Below the pieces are notes generated by a model. The model worked only from the letters and a program-made list of their open reading frames with translations, ran no database searches and was not told the DNA's origin. DNA of 64,000 nt from Sphingopyxis sp. DBS4 (GTDB taxonomy: Bacteria; Pseudomonadota; Alphaproteobacteria; Sphingomonadales; Sphingomonadaceae). How positions within the stretch are numbered: position 1 is the stretch's first letter; every line of letters begins with the position of its first letter. The translations under genes were made by a program, and so were the position numbers. Where the stretch lies: NCBI RefSeq assembly GCF_024628865.1, contig NZ_CP102384.1, positions 1,995,001 to 2,059,000 of the forward strand, given 5' to 3'. Shown here in pieces: positions 56,578-64,000 of the stretch.

Positions 56578-57851
56578 AATCGCTGATCACTTTCGGCCGC
56601 TCCCAGAACATTCTTGATGTCATAGAGCATATGGATGGGTTTGCCCCATGCCCGAATGCCGCCCACGCCCAGTTCGGCGAACTCCCGATGCGCCACAGCA
56701 AGAATGATGCCATCATAGGCGCCGGCTTGCGGGGCAGCAACAAGATCGACGCCATATTCGTGAACCGCCTCCGCGACGTCGGCCCAAGGATCGTGAACAT
56801 CGACCGCGATGCCATAATCCTGGAGCTCGGTCACCACATCGATTACGCGGGTATTGCGCAGGTCGGGGCAATTCTCCTTGAAGGTGAGGCCGAGCACCAA
56901 TACGCGGGCTCCGTCAACTTGAATACGGCGCTTGAGCATCGCCTTCACCATTTGACCGGCGATATAGGCGCCCATGCCGTCGTTGATGCGTCGTCCGGCG
57001 AGAATCACCTGAGGGTGGTAGCCAAGCATCTCCGCTTTGTACGTCAGATAATAGGGATCGACGCCGATGCAGTGGCCGCCGACGAGGCCTGGGCGGAAGG
57101 GCAGGAAGTTCCACTTCGTTCCCGCCGCCTTCAGCACGGCCTCGGTATCGATGCCCATGCGATTGAAGATGATCGCTAGCTCGTTGATCAGCGCGATGTT
57201 GAGGTCGCGCTGGGTATTCTCGATGACCTTCGCCGCCTCGGCGACGCGGATCGATTCCGCCTTCCACGTGCCGGCCTCGATAATCGAGGCATAAAGCCGG
57301 TCGACCGTCTCGGCGACCTCGGGCGTCGAGCCGGAGGTCACCTTGCGAATCGTCGTCAGCCGGTGCGCTTTGTCGCCCGGATTGATCCGCTCGGGGCTGT
57401 AGCCTGCAAAGAAATCCTCGTTGAACTTGAGGCCGGAGATACGCTCCAGCACCGGCACGCAATCCTCCTCGGTGGCGCCGGGATAGACGGTCGATTCATA
57501 GATCACGATGTCGCCGCGCTTGAGCACCTTCCCCAGCGTCTCGGACGCTCGGATGAGCGGCGTCAGGTCTGGCCGTTTGCTCGCGTCGATGGGGGTCGGC
57601 ACGGTAACGATATAGATCGTCGCCTTTGCCAGATCGGCGGGGTCGGCGGTGAAGGAAAGCTGTTTCGCCTCGGCCAGTTCCTCGGGTGAGGTCTCGAGTG
57701 TGTGGTCGCTGCCGCCGCGCAGTTCCGCAATACGTTCCTTGCGGATATCGAAACCGATCACCGGGCGATGCTTGCCGAACTCGACGGCCAGCGGCAGGCC
57801 GACATAGCCAAGTCCGACAACCGCCACGGTCGGGAGAGACATGCTGTTCAT
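56574..57851 (-). CDS. Nucleotide sugar dehydrogenase, TviB/WbpA/WbpO-like
   Basis: The protein has 425 residues. NAD motif [70 protein letters not shown] and the catalytic loop [24 protein letters not shown] and [12 protein letters not shown] mark the UDP-GlcNAc/UDP-ManNAc/UDP-GalNAc 6-dehydrogenase branch (TviB, WbpA, WbpO), not the Ugd branch. It makes a UDP-hexosaminuronic acid, so the polymer is probably acidic. A hexuronate epimerase is encoded immediately upstream. Confidence 0.92.
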   Translation of the reverse strand: MNSMSLPTVAVVGLGYVGLPLAVEFGKHRPVIGFDIRKERIAELRGGSDHTLETSPEELAEAKQLSFTADPADLAKATIYIVTVPTPIDASKRPDLTPLIRASETLGKVLKRGDIVIYESTVYPGATEEDCVPVLERISGLKFNEDFFAGYSPERINPGDKAHRLTTIRKVTSGSTPEVAETVDRLYASIIEAGTWKAESIRVAEAAKVIENTQRDLNIALINELAIIFNRMGIDTEAVLKAAGTKWNFLPFRPGLVGGHCIGVDPYYLTYKAEMLGYHPQVILAGRRINDGMGAYIAGQMVKAMLKRRIQVDGARVLVLGLTFKENCPDLRNTRVIDVVTELQDYGIAVDVHDPWADVAEAVHEYGVDLVAAPQAGAYDGIILAVAHREFAELGVGGIRAWGKPIHMLYDIKNVLGAAESDQRL

Positions 57852-57860
57852 ACCGGGCCC

Positions 57861-58904
57861 TTATTTCCCGTAATATTCGCGGAACCACGTGACGAATTTG
57901 GCAATGCCGTCGCGGAAATCGGTCTGCGGGCGATAGTCGGTAAGACGCTGAAGCAACTCCGCATTTGCCCAGGTAGCGGGTACATCCCCCGGCTGCATCT
58001 CCATATAATTCCGGATCGCCTTCTTGCCGAGACAGTCCTCGATCGCCTCGATGAAATCGAGCAGGCGTACCTTGTCCGAATTGCCGATGTTGACGATGCG
58101 GAACGGCGCCACCGGCGAGAGGCTGTCGCCCGGCTCGATCTCGTCCTTGGAAGCAGGGCGCACCGGTACCGCGTCGACCAGCAGGCGGATACCGCGCACC
58201 AGATCCTCGACATAGGTGAAGTCACGATACATATCACCATGATTATAGATGTCGATCGGCCGCCCCTCGAGCGTTGCGTCGACGAATTTATACAGTGCCA
58301 TGTCCGGACGGCCCCAAGGACCGTAAACGGTGAAGAAGCGGAACATGGTGGTCGGCAGATTCCAAAGATGCGCATAGCTGTGCGCCATGCTCTCGTTGGC
58401 CTTCTTGGTGGCCGCATAAATGGTCAATTGCGTATCGGCCTTCTCGGTCTCCACGAAAGGCATTTCGTCATTGGCGCCATAGACCGAAGAGGTCGATGCC
58501 ATCAGCAGATGGCCGACCTCCAGCCGCCGCGCAGCCTCCATGACGTTGAAGGTGCCGATGATATTGCTGTCGATATAGGCACGTGGATTTTCGAGACTGT
58601 AGCGCACACCGGCCTGCGCAGCGAGGTGGACGATGACGTCGGGCCGGAAACTATCGGCAACGCGGTCGAACAGAAGCTGGTCTTCCAGCATCCCCTCGAC
58701 GGCTTTGAAATCTGCCGACTGGAGCAGCATCGCATGCCGGCGCTGCTTGATCCGCACGTCATAATAATCGGTCATCCCGTCATAGCCGCAAACGCTGAAG
58801 CCTTCGGCAAGCAGTAACTTCGCGAGATGAAAACCGATAAAGCCGGCGGTACCCGTAATCAGAACCCTGCGCACGGGTGAGGAAGATGTATAAGACACAG
58901 CCAT
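57861..58904 (-). CDS. NAD-dependent UDP-hexuronate epimerase (UDP-glucuronate 4-epimerase-like)
   Basis: The protein has 347 residues. [20 protein letters not shown], then [34 protein letters not shown] and the catalytic Y-x3-K in [39 protein letters not shown] and [12 protein letters not shown]. The pattern AAQAGVRYS and [15 protein letters not shown] is that of GAE/LpsL/Cap1J UDP-glucuronate epimerases. The substrate could be UDP-GlcA from Ugd or the product of the TviB-like enzyme. Starts with ATG at 58904, sharing a base with the stop of the upstream gene. Confidence 0.9.
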   Translation of the reverse strand: MAVSYTSSSPVRRVLITGTAGFIGFHLAKLLLAEGFSVCGYDGMTDYYDVRIKQRRHAMLLQSADFKAVEGMLEDQLLFDRVADSFRPDVIVHLAAQAGVRYSLENPRAYIDSNIIGTFNVMEAARRLEVGHLLMASTSSVYGANDEMPFVETEKADTQLTIYAATKKANESMAHSYAHLWNLPTTMFRFFTVYGPWGRPDMALYKFVDATLEGRPIDIYNHGDMYRDFTYVEDLVRGIRLLVDAVPVRPASKDEIEPGDSLSPVAPFRIVNIGNSDKVRLLDFIEAIEDCLGKKAIRNYMEMQPGDVPATWANAELLQRLTDYRPQTDFRDGIAKFVTWFREYYGK

Positions 58905-60154
58905 TATTCTTTCAAAACTCCCTTCGAACCCGTCGGCGAAGCCTGATCGACGCGCCTGAGGTTCAGGCGGCGGAATTGCGCATCGATGCCCGCCGACATG
59001 TCCGGGACGTTCACGTTGACCGAAAACCAGTACCAACGGCAGGCATCGTTCGCGATGGCCAGGCCGGCGCGCTGATGTCCGACGCCAAGGCTCACGATCT
59101 GTGCGGCGCCGGGATCGCTTCCCTTTTCCGCGCAACTGAGACGAGCCGACAACACATCCTTTTCGAGAGCGGCCCCCGCGACGAGATCCCATTCCATCTC
59201 ATACGCCCCGGGCGCAAGCGCGACCAATCGGCGGGCGGCATAGCCGCGCGCACCGGCGATCGCGGAAATCGACATGCGTTTGCGCTCGGGCTCTATCGTC
59301 GCTCCGAGATTGCCCGACGACGCCAATTCCCAGTCAATCGGCGGCAGAACGGCGGGCTGCGAGAAATCAGCATCGGGGAGCACGCCTTCGGCCGCCTGTG
59401 ACGCCGGCGTCCGGCGCAAGGCGGCGGCCAGTTGTTGCAGCGCATTGAAATGACCATAATCGGCGAGACGCCGGGCAAGCGCGCGGTCGGTGTCCCTTAT
59501 TTCGGTCTGCCGCCAAGGTGCTCCGGCCACAAGGATGCGCAGCTTGGCCGCATTCTCCAGGCTGGCCGGCACGGACACCACCGCGCGCCAGTAGCGATCC
59601 GACCAGCTCGGTTCCGGTCCGATGACCGGCGCCAGCGTCGAAGCGGCTCCAGGTCTCGCCGTCGCCTGAGCCATCGCCTTGACATAGACCGATCGCAAGG
59701 TTCCATTGGTCAGAATGGCGCGCGACATCCACAAGAAGAAGGAGGTCTCGTCATCGCGCAGCGCGGCGGCCTCTATCGAAGCCGAGGTGATCAGCGAACT
59801 CCGGCGCGTGAGCTTGCCCCCGAGATCGAGCAGCGCCTGCCTCCGGGCGGCGTCGGCGCGACCGGTCGATGCGATCAATATGCCCAGCGCCGCAGAGGAC
59901 AGAGGCTCGCTCTGGTAAGCAGTCAGGGCGAGCTGGCGCTCGCGCACCGAAATTGCGGCGTTCCGATTCTGCTGTTGCCGCGCGGCATAGGAAGCGAAAG
60001 CCAGATTGGCCTTCGCCTGCCCCATCGGTCCGATGCCGATGGCGGCCGACCTGGCCGGATCTTTGACCTGGCTGGCGATCACGCCGCTCGATGTGCCGAC
60101 CAGCACGGCCAGCACGGCCGCCGTCGACCAAAGCAATATTCCCGCAATCTTCAC
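58904..60154 (-). CDS. Conserved hypothetical protein of polysaccharide locus
   Basis: The protein has 416 residues: one N-terminal membrane helix ([20 protein letters not shown]), then a long alpha-helical, TPR-like part (residues 45-260, [20 protein letters not shown]) and a beta-rich C-terminal half ([20 protein letters not shown] onward) that resembles a carbohydrate-binding jelly-roll fold. I do not recognise a family. It lies between the Wzc-like kinase and the sugar-nucleotide genes, where a periplasmic accessory of the export machine would be expected (inference). Confidence 0.7.
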   Translation of the reverse strand: MKIAGILLWSTAAVLAVLVGTSSGVIASQVKDPARSAAIGIGPMGQAKANLAFASYAARQQQNRNAAISVRERQLALTAYQSEPLSSAALGILIASTGRADAARRQALLDLGGKLTRRSSLITSASIEAAALRDDETSFFLWMSRAILTNGTLRSVYVKAMAQATARPGAASTLAPVIGPEPSWSDRYWRAVVSVPASLENAAKLRILVAGAPWRQTEIRDTDRALARRLADYGHFNALQQLAAALRRTPASQAAEGVLPDADFSQPAVLPPIDWELASSGNLGATIEPERKRMSISAIAGARGYAARRLVALAPGAYEMEWDLVAGAALEKDVLSARLSCAEKGSDPGAAQIVSLGVGHQRAGLAIANDACRWYWFSVNVNVPDMSAGIDAQFRRLNLRRVDQASPTGSKGVLKE

Positions 60155-60188
60155 CGTTTCACCAAATTCTCGAATTGGTCCGACACGG

Positions 60189-62384
60189 TCACGCGCCTTC
60201 GGTCTTGTCGGAACCGTAGCTGAAGCCGTAGCCGTAGCCGTAGCCGTAGCCGTAAACCTGATTCCGGGCGCCCACCTTGGTAACGATTGCGCCGAACAGC
60301 TTTGCCCCCGACATGCGGAGTCGGGTCAGCGCCGTCGCAATCGCGCGGTTCTTGGTCGAATTGGCTTCGATCGTGAACAACACGCCTTCGACCCGGCGCG
60401 CGATCAGCGGCGCGTCGGCAAGACCCAGCAGCGGCGGCGAGTCGACCAGAACATGATCGTAGCGCTCAAGCAGCGTCGCGATCAGCGTGCTGAGTCTTTC
60501 ACTGCCCAGCAACTCCGCCGCATTGGGCGGCATCTTGCCGGCGGTGATGATCGAAAAGCCGAATTTGGGCAGTTCGGCGATCATCCCGTCCAGATCCTCG
60601 TCACCCGAAAGATAGTGGCTGAGCCCGCGCTGGTTGGGAATGTCGAGATAGCGATTGAGCGACGGATTCCGCACGTCCGCATCGACGAGAATGACCGACT
60701 TGCCGGTCGCGGAAAGTACCGTCGCAAGGCAGAGCGACGAATTGCTCTTGCCTTCCTTCGGCCGCGACGAAGTCAGCATGATCGACCGCGGCGCGCCATG
60801 CGCGGTGAGGAAGGTCAGGTTGGTCATCAACGAGAAATAGGCTTCGTAGATCGCCGACTTCTTGTCCGTGATGGCGTCCGCGACCGGCCTGTTGATCACT
60901 TCGGGAATTGCCCCCAGCAAGGGCAGGCCGAAGCGCGACTGGACATCCTGCGGATCGCGCACCGAACTGTCCATCTTCTCAAGCATGAACACAAGGCCCG
61001 CCGCAAGCACCATGCCCGCGAGAAGCGCGACGGCCAAATTGATCAGCAGGCTGGGACTCGACGGGCGTTCGGCCGGCTTCGCCCGATCGACCAGCGACAC
61101 ATTGTTCGTGCCGACGCCCGCAACGCCGATTTCCTTGTAGCGCTGCAGCAGGCCCTCATAAAGCTGGCGGTTCGAATCCACCTCGCGCTGCAGGATCGCC
61201 ATCTCGATCGATTCCCGCTGCTGGCTGTTATAGCGATTGGTCAGCCCGTTCAGTTCACTCTCCAGATCGCGCTCGCGCTTCACTGCGGCATTATAGGCTT
61301 CGCGATTCCCCTGCGACGAGCGCCCCACTTCATCGCGGATGCTCTTGTCGAGATTCGCGATCTCCGACCGCAGCGACACGACCGCCGGATAGTCGTCCGC
61401 AAAAGTCGTTCGCATCTGCGCGAGTTCAGCCTCCGCCACTGCGCGCTTCTGCCGCAGCGCGCTGATGGTGGGCGCATTGACCTGCGCGACCCCCGTCATC
61501 GTATTGGCGAGTTCGGCTTCGGCGGCGATGCGGGCTTCGCGCGCCTTGGCGAGCGCCTGGCTGATCTGGATGATATCCGATCCGACCAGCGTCTGGGTTC
61601 TCGTCCTGCCATTATTGTCCGTCTCGGACGCAACGGTGACGATACCCTTGGAAACGGAGTAATTGATCAGTGCCCGCTCGGAAGTCTCCAGATTCTGGCG
61701 AAGCGTATCGAGCCGCCCCTCGAGATATTTGCGTGCGTCGGACGTGGCGGCAAAACGGCGATCAATCGTCGCCTGCACGAACTGGGTGACCCATAAGTCC
61801 GCCAGTTTGGCGGATAATCTCGCCGACGGCGTCGAAAAACCGATATCGACGAGGCTCGACGTGCGCACCGGGGAAACGTCGATCCGATCAAGCAGGATTT
61901 CGACGGCCTTGACCGTGAGGCTGCGCCGCTCGGCACTGGTCATTCCCGCATCGGCCGCGTCGAGGTTAAACGCCGCGATGAAATCCTTGTCCGCGGTCAG
62001 ATTTCCGGCCCGAATGACCCGCTCGGCGAGCGATTCCGATTTAAGCAGCGAATATTGCGTATTGTAGAACGCGATTTCGTTGACCATCGCACGGTCCCGC
62101 TGTTCGTCGACCGACGTATCGACGGGAGAATCGGGCAATATCTCGATCCGCGCGGTAGAGGTATATTCGGGAGTCGCGAGAAATGTCGCGAGCAGACCGA
62201 GAAGCAAAGCGCCGACGATCGCCGCCATCACCCAGTTGCGATGGTTGAGGATCGCCGAAAATATGCGCTCGATTTCGGGAAGCGACGCGGCATATTGTTC
62301 TTCGCCACCTTCTCCATAAGACGAAGGGGCGGGATCGACAGGCACGATAGGGCCGCGGACAATCTCGTTCATTTGGCGGTCCAT
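60189..62384 (-). CDS. Polysaccharide co-polymerase / tyrosine autokinase (Wzc/ExoP/GumC-like)
   Basis: The protein has 731 residues. Membrane helices near residue 60 and 450 flank a periplasmic coiled-coil domain of Wzz type (RSVVSPRT-like region, KIVTVASETDNNGRTRTQTL). The C-terminal BY-kinase domain has Walker A SRPKEGKSNSSLCLA, Walker A-prime ILVDADVRNPS and Walker B HVLVDSPPLLG, and ends with a Tyr cluster YGYGYGYGYGFSYG. Cyclic autophosphorylation on these tyrosines controls polymer length and export. A 30-bp (GCCGTA)5 tandem repeat encodes the cluster. Confidence 0.92.
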   Translation of the reverse strand: MDRQMNEIVRGPIVPVDPAPSSYGEGGEEQYAASLPEIERIFSAILNHRNWVMAAIVGALLLGLLATFLATPEYTSTARIEILPDSPVDTSVDEQRDRAMVNEIAFYNTQYSLLKSESLAERVIRAGNLTADKDFIAAFNLDAADAGMTSAERRSLTVKAVEILLDRIDVSPVRTSSLVDIGFSTPSARLSAKLADLWVTQFVQATIDRRFAATSDARKYLEGRLDTLRQNLETSERALINYSVSKGIVTVASETDNNGRTRTQTLVGSDIIQISQALAKAREARIAAEAELANTMTGVAQVNAPTISALRQKRAVAEAELAQMRTTFADDYPAVVSLRSEIANLDKSIRDEVGRSSQGNREAYNAAVKRERDLESELNGLTNRYNSQQRESIEMAILQREVDSNRQLYEGLLQRYKEIGVAGVGTNNVSLVDRAKPAERPSSPSLLINLAVALLAGMVLAAGLVFMLEKMDSSVRDPQDVQSRFGLPLLGAIPEVINRPVADAITDKKSAIYEAYFSLMTNLTFLTAHGAPRSIMLTSSRPKEGKSNSSLCLATVLSATGKSVILVDADVRNPSLNRYLDIPNQRGLSHYLSGDEDLDGMIAELPKFGFSIITAGKMPPNAAELLGSERLSTLIATLLERYDHVLVDSPPLLGLADAPLIARRVEGVLFTIEANSTKNRAIATALTRLRMSGAKLFGAIVTKVGARNQVYGYGYGYGYGFSYGSDKTEGA
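60225..60254. repeat. (GCCGTA)5 microsatellite in the Wzc tyrosine tail
   Basis: Five exact copies of GCCGTA on the plus strand encode Tyr-Gly repeats in the minus-strand kinase gene. Unit length of 6 bp keeps the frame, so slippage would change the number of autophosphorylation tyrosines without breaking the gene. Confidence 0.85.
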
Positions 62385-62388
62385 CCTA

Positions 62389-63129
62389 TCAAAATTCGCG
62401 CGCGAGCAGGATTAGCGGCGACAGGAGCGCCGGCGTTGCCGCCAGAATATCCTTGAACATGCGGCGCTGCGGCGAATCGCCGACGATCACCACGTCGTTG
62501 GGGAAGATTTCCGGATCGGCGTAGTTGCCGCGGCGGATGGCCCCGATATTATAGATGCCGACATATTGCTTCGTTCCGACATTGCGGAACACCACCACAT
62601 CGTCGAGCTTCGCGAATTCGGTGAGACCGCCCGCCAGCGCGACCGCGCGCATCAGTGTCATGCGGCCCGCCACCGGATAGGAGCCCGACCGCTTGACCTC
62701 GCCGTCGACCGATACCGCCATCGACTGGAAAGCCAGTGCGCTCGCGCTCGTGGGCGCCTTGAAGTTCACCGTGACCTGGGGATCGCGAATATATTTTCCG
62801 ACGAGCTGCGATCGGATCTGATCGGCCAGCGCCAGCGGGGTCTTGCCGGCGGCGGCAACCGTGCCAACGAGCGGGAAGGAGAAATTCCCCTCTCCGTCGG
62901 TCATGATGTCGCGCTGCAAGTCCGGTACCCCGAACACTTCGATGCGCAATTCCGTGAAGGGGCCGATGAAGGCCAGCCGCGTCGAACGGATCACGTCGGA
63001 CGCTTCGGGTGGCGGCAGGACGGACAATGCGGTGATCGGCGTCCCCGGCACGCTCGCGACCGGGGGCGCGCTTTTCACGCATCCCGCAAGCAGCGCGGCC
63101 GTTGCGGCACACAAGAGAATATTTTTCAT
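62389..63129 (-). CDS. Polysaccharide export outer-membrane protein (Wza-like)
   Basis: The protein has 246 residues. Lipoprotein signal MKNILLCAATAALLAGC with lipobox LLAGC, Poly_export domain: TELRIEVFGVPDLQRDIMTD with GEGNFSFPLVGTVAAAGK after it, then SLBB-type repeat VSVDGEVKRSGSYPVAGRMT and LMRAVALAGGLTEFAKLDDV. It forms the outer-membrane exit channel for the polymer with the Wzc partner encoded 5 bases downstream. Shorter than E. coli Wza (379) and close to GumB/GelD size. Confidence 0.92.
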   Translation of the reverse strand: MKNILLCAATAALLAGCVKSAPPVASVPGTPITALSVLPPPEASDVIRSTRLAFIGPFTELRIEVFGVPDLQRDIMTDGEGNFSFPLVGTVAAAGKTPLALADQIRSQLVGKYIRDPQVTVNFKAPTSASALAFQSMAVSVDGEVKRSGSYPVAGRMTLMRAVALAGGLTEFAKLDDVVVFRNVGTKQYVGIYNIGAIRRGNYADPEIFPNDVVIVGDSPQRRMFKDILAATPALLSPLILLAREF

Positions 63130-63197
63130 AGAAAAACTGTCAAACCCCGTAATCGACGGCGAAAAAGGCTATAGTGGATCGGCTTTTGCCCGCAAGC

Positions 63198-64000
63198 CTA
63201 TTCCCGCCGGGCCGTGGCGGGCGCGGGACATACGAAAAGTACCAGCAGCATGATCACCATCGCCTGCAGTGAGGGCGTCCGCAGCGGATAGTCGACGAGG
63301 CTGGCCGCCGCCAGAAGACCCGCCACCGCCAGCACTGGCAGGCGATAGTCGCCGCGATGCCCTTTGACCAGCCGCGTGAAGCCCGCCCAGGCGGCCGCGC
63401 GGCCGAACCATATCAGCCCTGCCGCAACGATCAGTGCGAATGGCAAGCCGCCGGTAATTAGCGCTTCCATCCAATCATTATGGGCGTGGTTGAAATAGGC
63501 GGGCTGTAACAGGGCATCGACTTCAAATATTTTGTAAACATCCGGAAACGATCCGAATCCTGCGCCCACACCCCAATATGTTTCGGTCATCTGCCAGACG
63601 GTAGGCCAGGCAAGAACACGAAGATCCTCCGCGGCCCGGTTGTCGGCGAGCCGGCTAAGCGACGTCGTGCGACCGGCCAAGAATAGAATCGTCGCCAGAA
63701 GCGCGGCAATCAACACCGGCGGCGTGTAGACCAGCCATTGCGTTCCAAAAGACGCACTGCCGGACACAACTCTGCGACGCGGCGTAGCAACGGGCCGACC
63801 GCGCCATGCCGACAGGATCATCGCATAACCGATCAAGAACGCCACACCGCCGGCAACCAGCCCGGCACGCGAGCCGATCAGCATGGTCATCGTCACGCAC
63901 AGGATCGCAGCAGCGGCTAAGCCAAGCTGGATCATCGGATTCTGCTGCCGCCGCATCAGTTCGTCGCGGAGGAGCGCCGCCGCGAAAACAACCGCACAGG
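63198..64000 (-). CDS. O-antigen ligase / polymerase family membrane protein, 5' end outside window
   Basis: The frame is open to the right edge, so the N-terminus lies outside. The visible 267 residues have about five membrane helices (AAILCVTMTMLIGSRAGLVA, WLVYTPPVLIAALLATILFL) and the WaaL/Wzy_C motif AYFNHAHNDWMEALITGGLP in a periplasmic loop, with a C-terminal helix pair ending RRE. The H-x-H-N/ND motif is typical of O-antigen ligases. The role is attachment of the polymer to a lipid core, or an alternative polymerase; this cannot be settled from the fragment. Confidence 0.82.
   Translation of the reverse strand, partial: CAVVFAAALLRDELMRRQQNPMIQLGLAAAAILCVTMTMLIGSRAGLVAGGVAFLIGYAMILSAWRGRPVATPRRRVVSGSASFGTQWLVYTPPVLIAALLATILFLAGRTTSLSRLADNRAAEDLRVLAWPTVWQMTETYWGVGAGFGSFPDVYKIFEVDALLQPAYFNHAHNDWMEALITGGLPFALIVAAGLIWFGRAAAWAGFTRLVKGHRGDYRLPVLAVAGLLAAASLVDYPLRTPSLQAMVIMLLVLFVCPAPATARRE

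Overview
The window looks like a chromosome segment of a high-GC alphaproteobacterium of the order Sphingomonadales, most probably a Sphingopyxis or close relative. This is an inference from gene content: a RegB/RegA redox sensor pair inside a cyoABCD operon, a MpaB-type oxygenase, a TonB receptor next to acyl-CoA dehydrogenases, very frequent ATGA/TTGA gene overlaps, and GTCATCCCGGC-type palindromic repeats. No tRNA, rRNA or CRISPR array was recognised.

Layout. 1-5.2 kb: the 3' end of a membrane-anchored TPR protein, a LuxR-type HTH membrane protein, small hypotheticals, a short RadC-like protein, a MarR-like regulator and an acyl-CoA dehydrogenase. 5.2-14.4 kb (minus strand): a tightly packed respiratory operon cyoA-cyoB-cyoC-cyoD-surf1-regB-regA-lysR, then an ACAD10/11-like dehydrogenase with a T-N11-A dyad before it. 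14.5-18.9 kb: an MFS transporter, mobA, a ROK sugar kinase and a HerA/VirB4-like ATPase. 19-25.5 kb: an apparent lipid or terpenoid-type catabolic island (MpaB oxygenase, TonB receptor, LuxR regulator, two acyl-CoA dehydrogenases), where an identical 14-bp motif lies before both the receptor and the first dehydrogenase. 25.6-33.2 kb: a GDT1/TMEM165-type exporter behind a recognisable yybP-ykoY manganese riboswitch, a small lipoprotein, tamB and tamA. 33.3-37.2 kb: ugd, selO and galE.

37.6-64 kb is a Wzx/Wzy-type surface polysaccharide locus built as two convergent arms. The plus arm has a PglF/WbpM-like 4,6-dehydratase followed by a compact acyl-making cassette: methyltransferase, FkbH-like HAD protein, acyl carrier protein (ACP), KAS III, second ACP, ketoreductase, VOC epimerase-like protein and NeuD/PglD-like acyltransferase. 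The minus arm, read from the right edge, has O-antigen ligase (partial), Wza, a Wzc-type tyrosine kinase, a conserved unknown, a UDP-hexuronate epimerase, a TviB-like dehydrogenase, an acyltransferase, a glycosyltransferase, Wzy, a decayed istB, Wzx, a glycosyltransferase, a PglC-like initiating transferase and a DegT-type aminotransferase. An intact IS21-family element with a 6-bp target duplication has split the aminotransferase.

Working model (inference): the dehydratase and aminotransferase make an NDP-4-amino-6-deoxy sugar. The ACP cassette builds an unusual short acyl group, perhaps hydroxyacyl or glyceryl-derived, which the NeuD-like enzyme attaches to the amine. PglC loads the sugar on undecaprenyl phosphate, and Wzx, Wzy, Wza and Wzc polymerise and export the product. 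In this isolate the insertion should block that pathway unless another aminotransferase replaces the lost one. The cassette is the best candidate here for an undescribed system.
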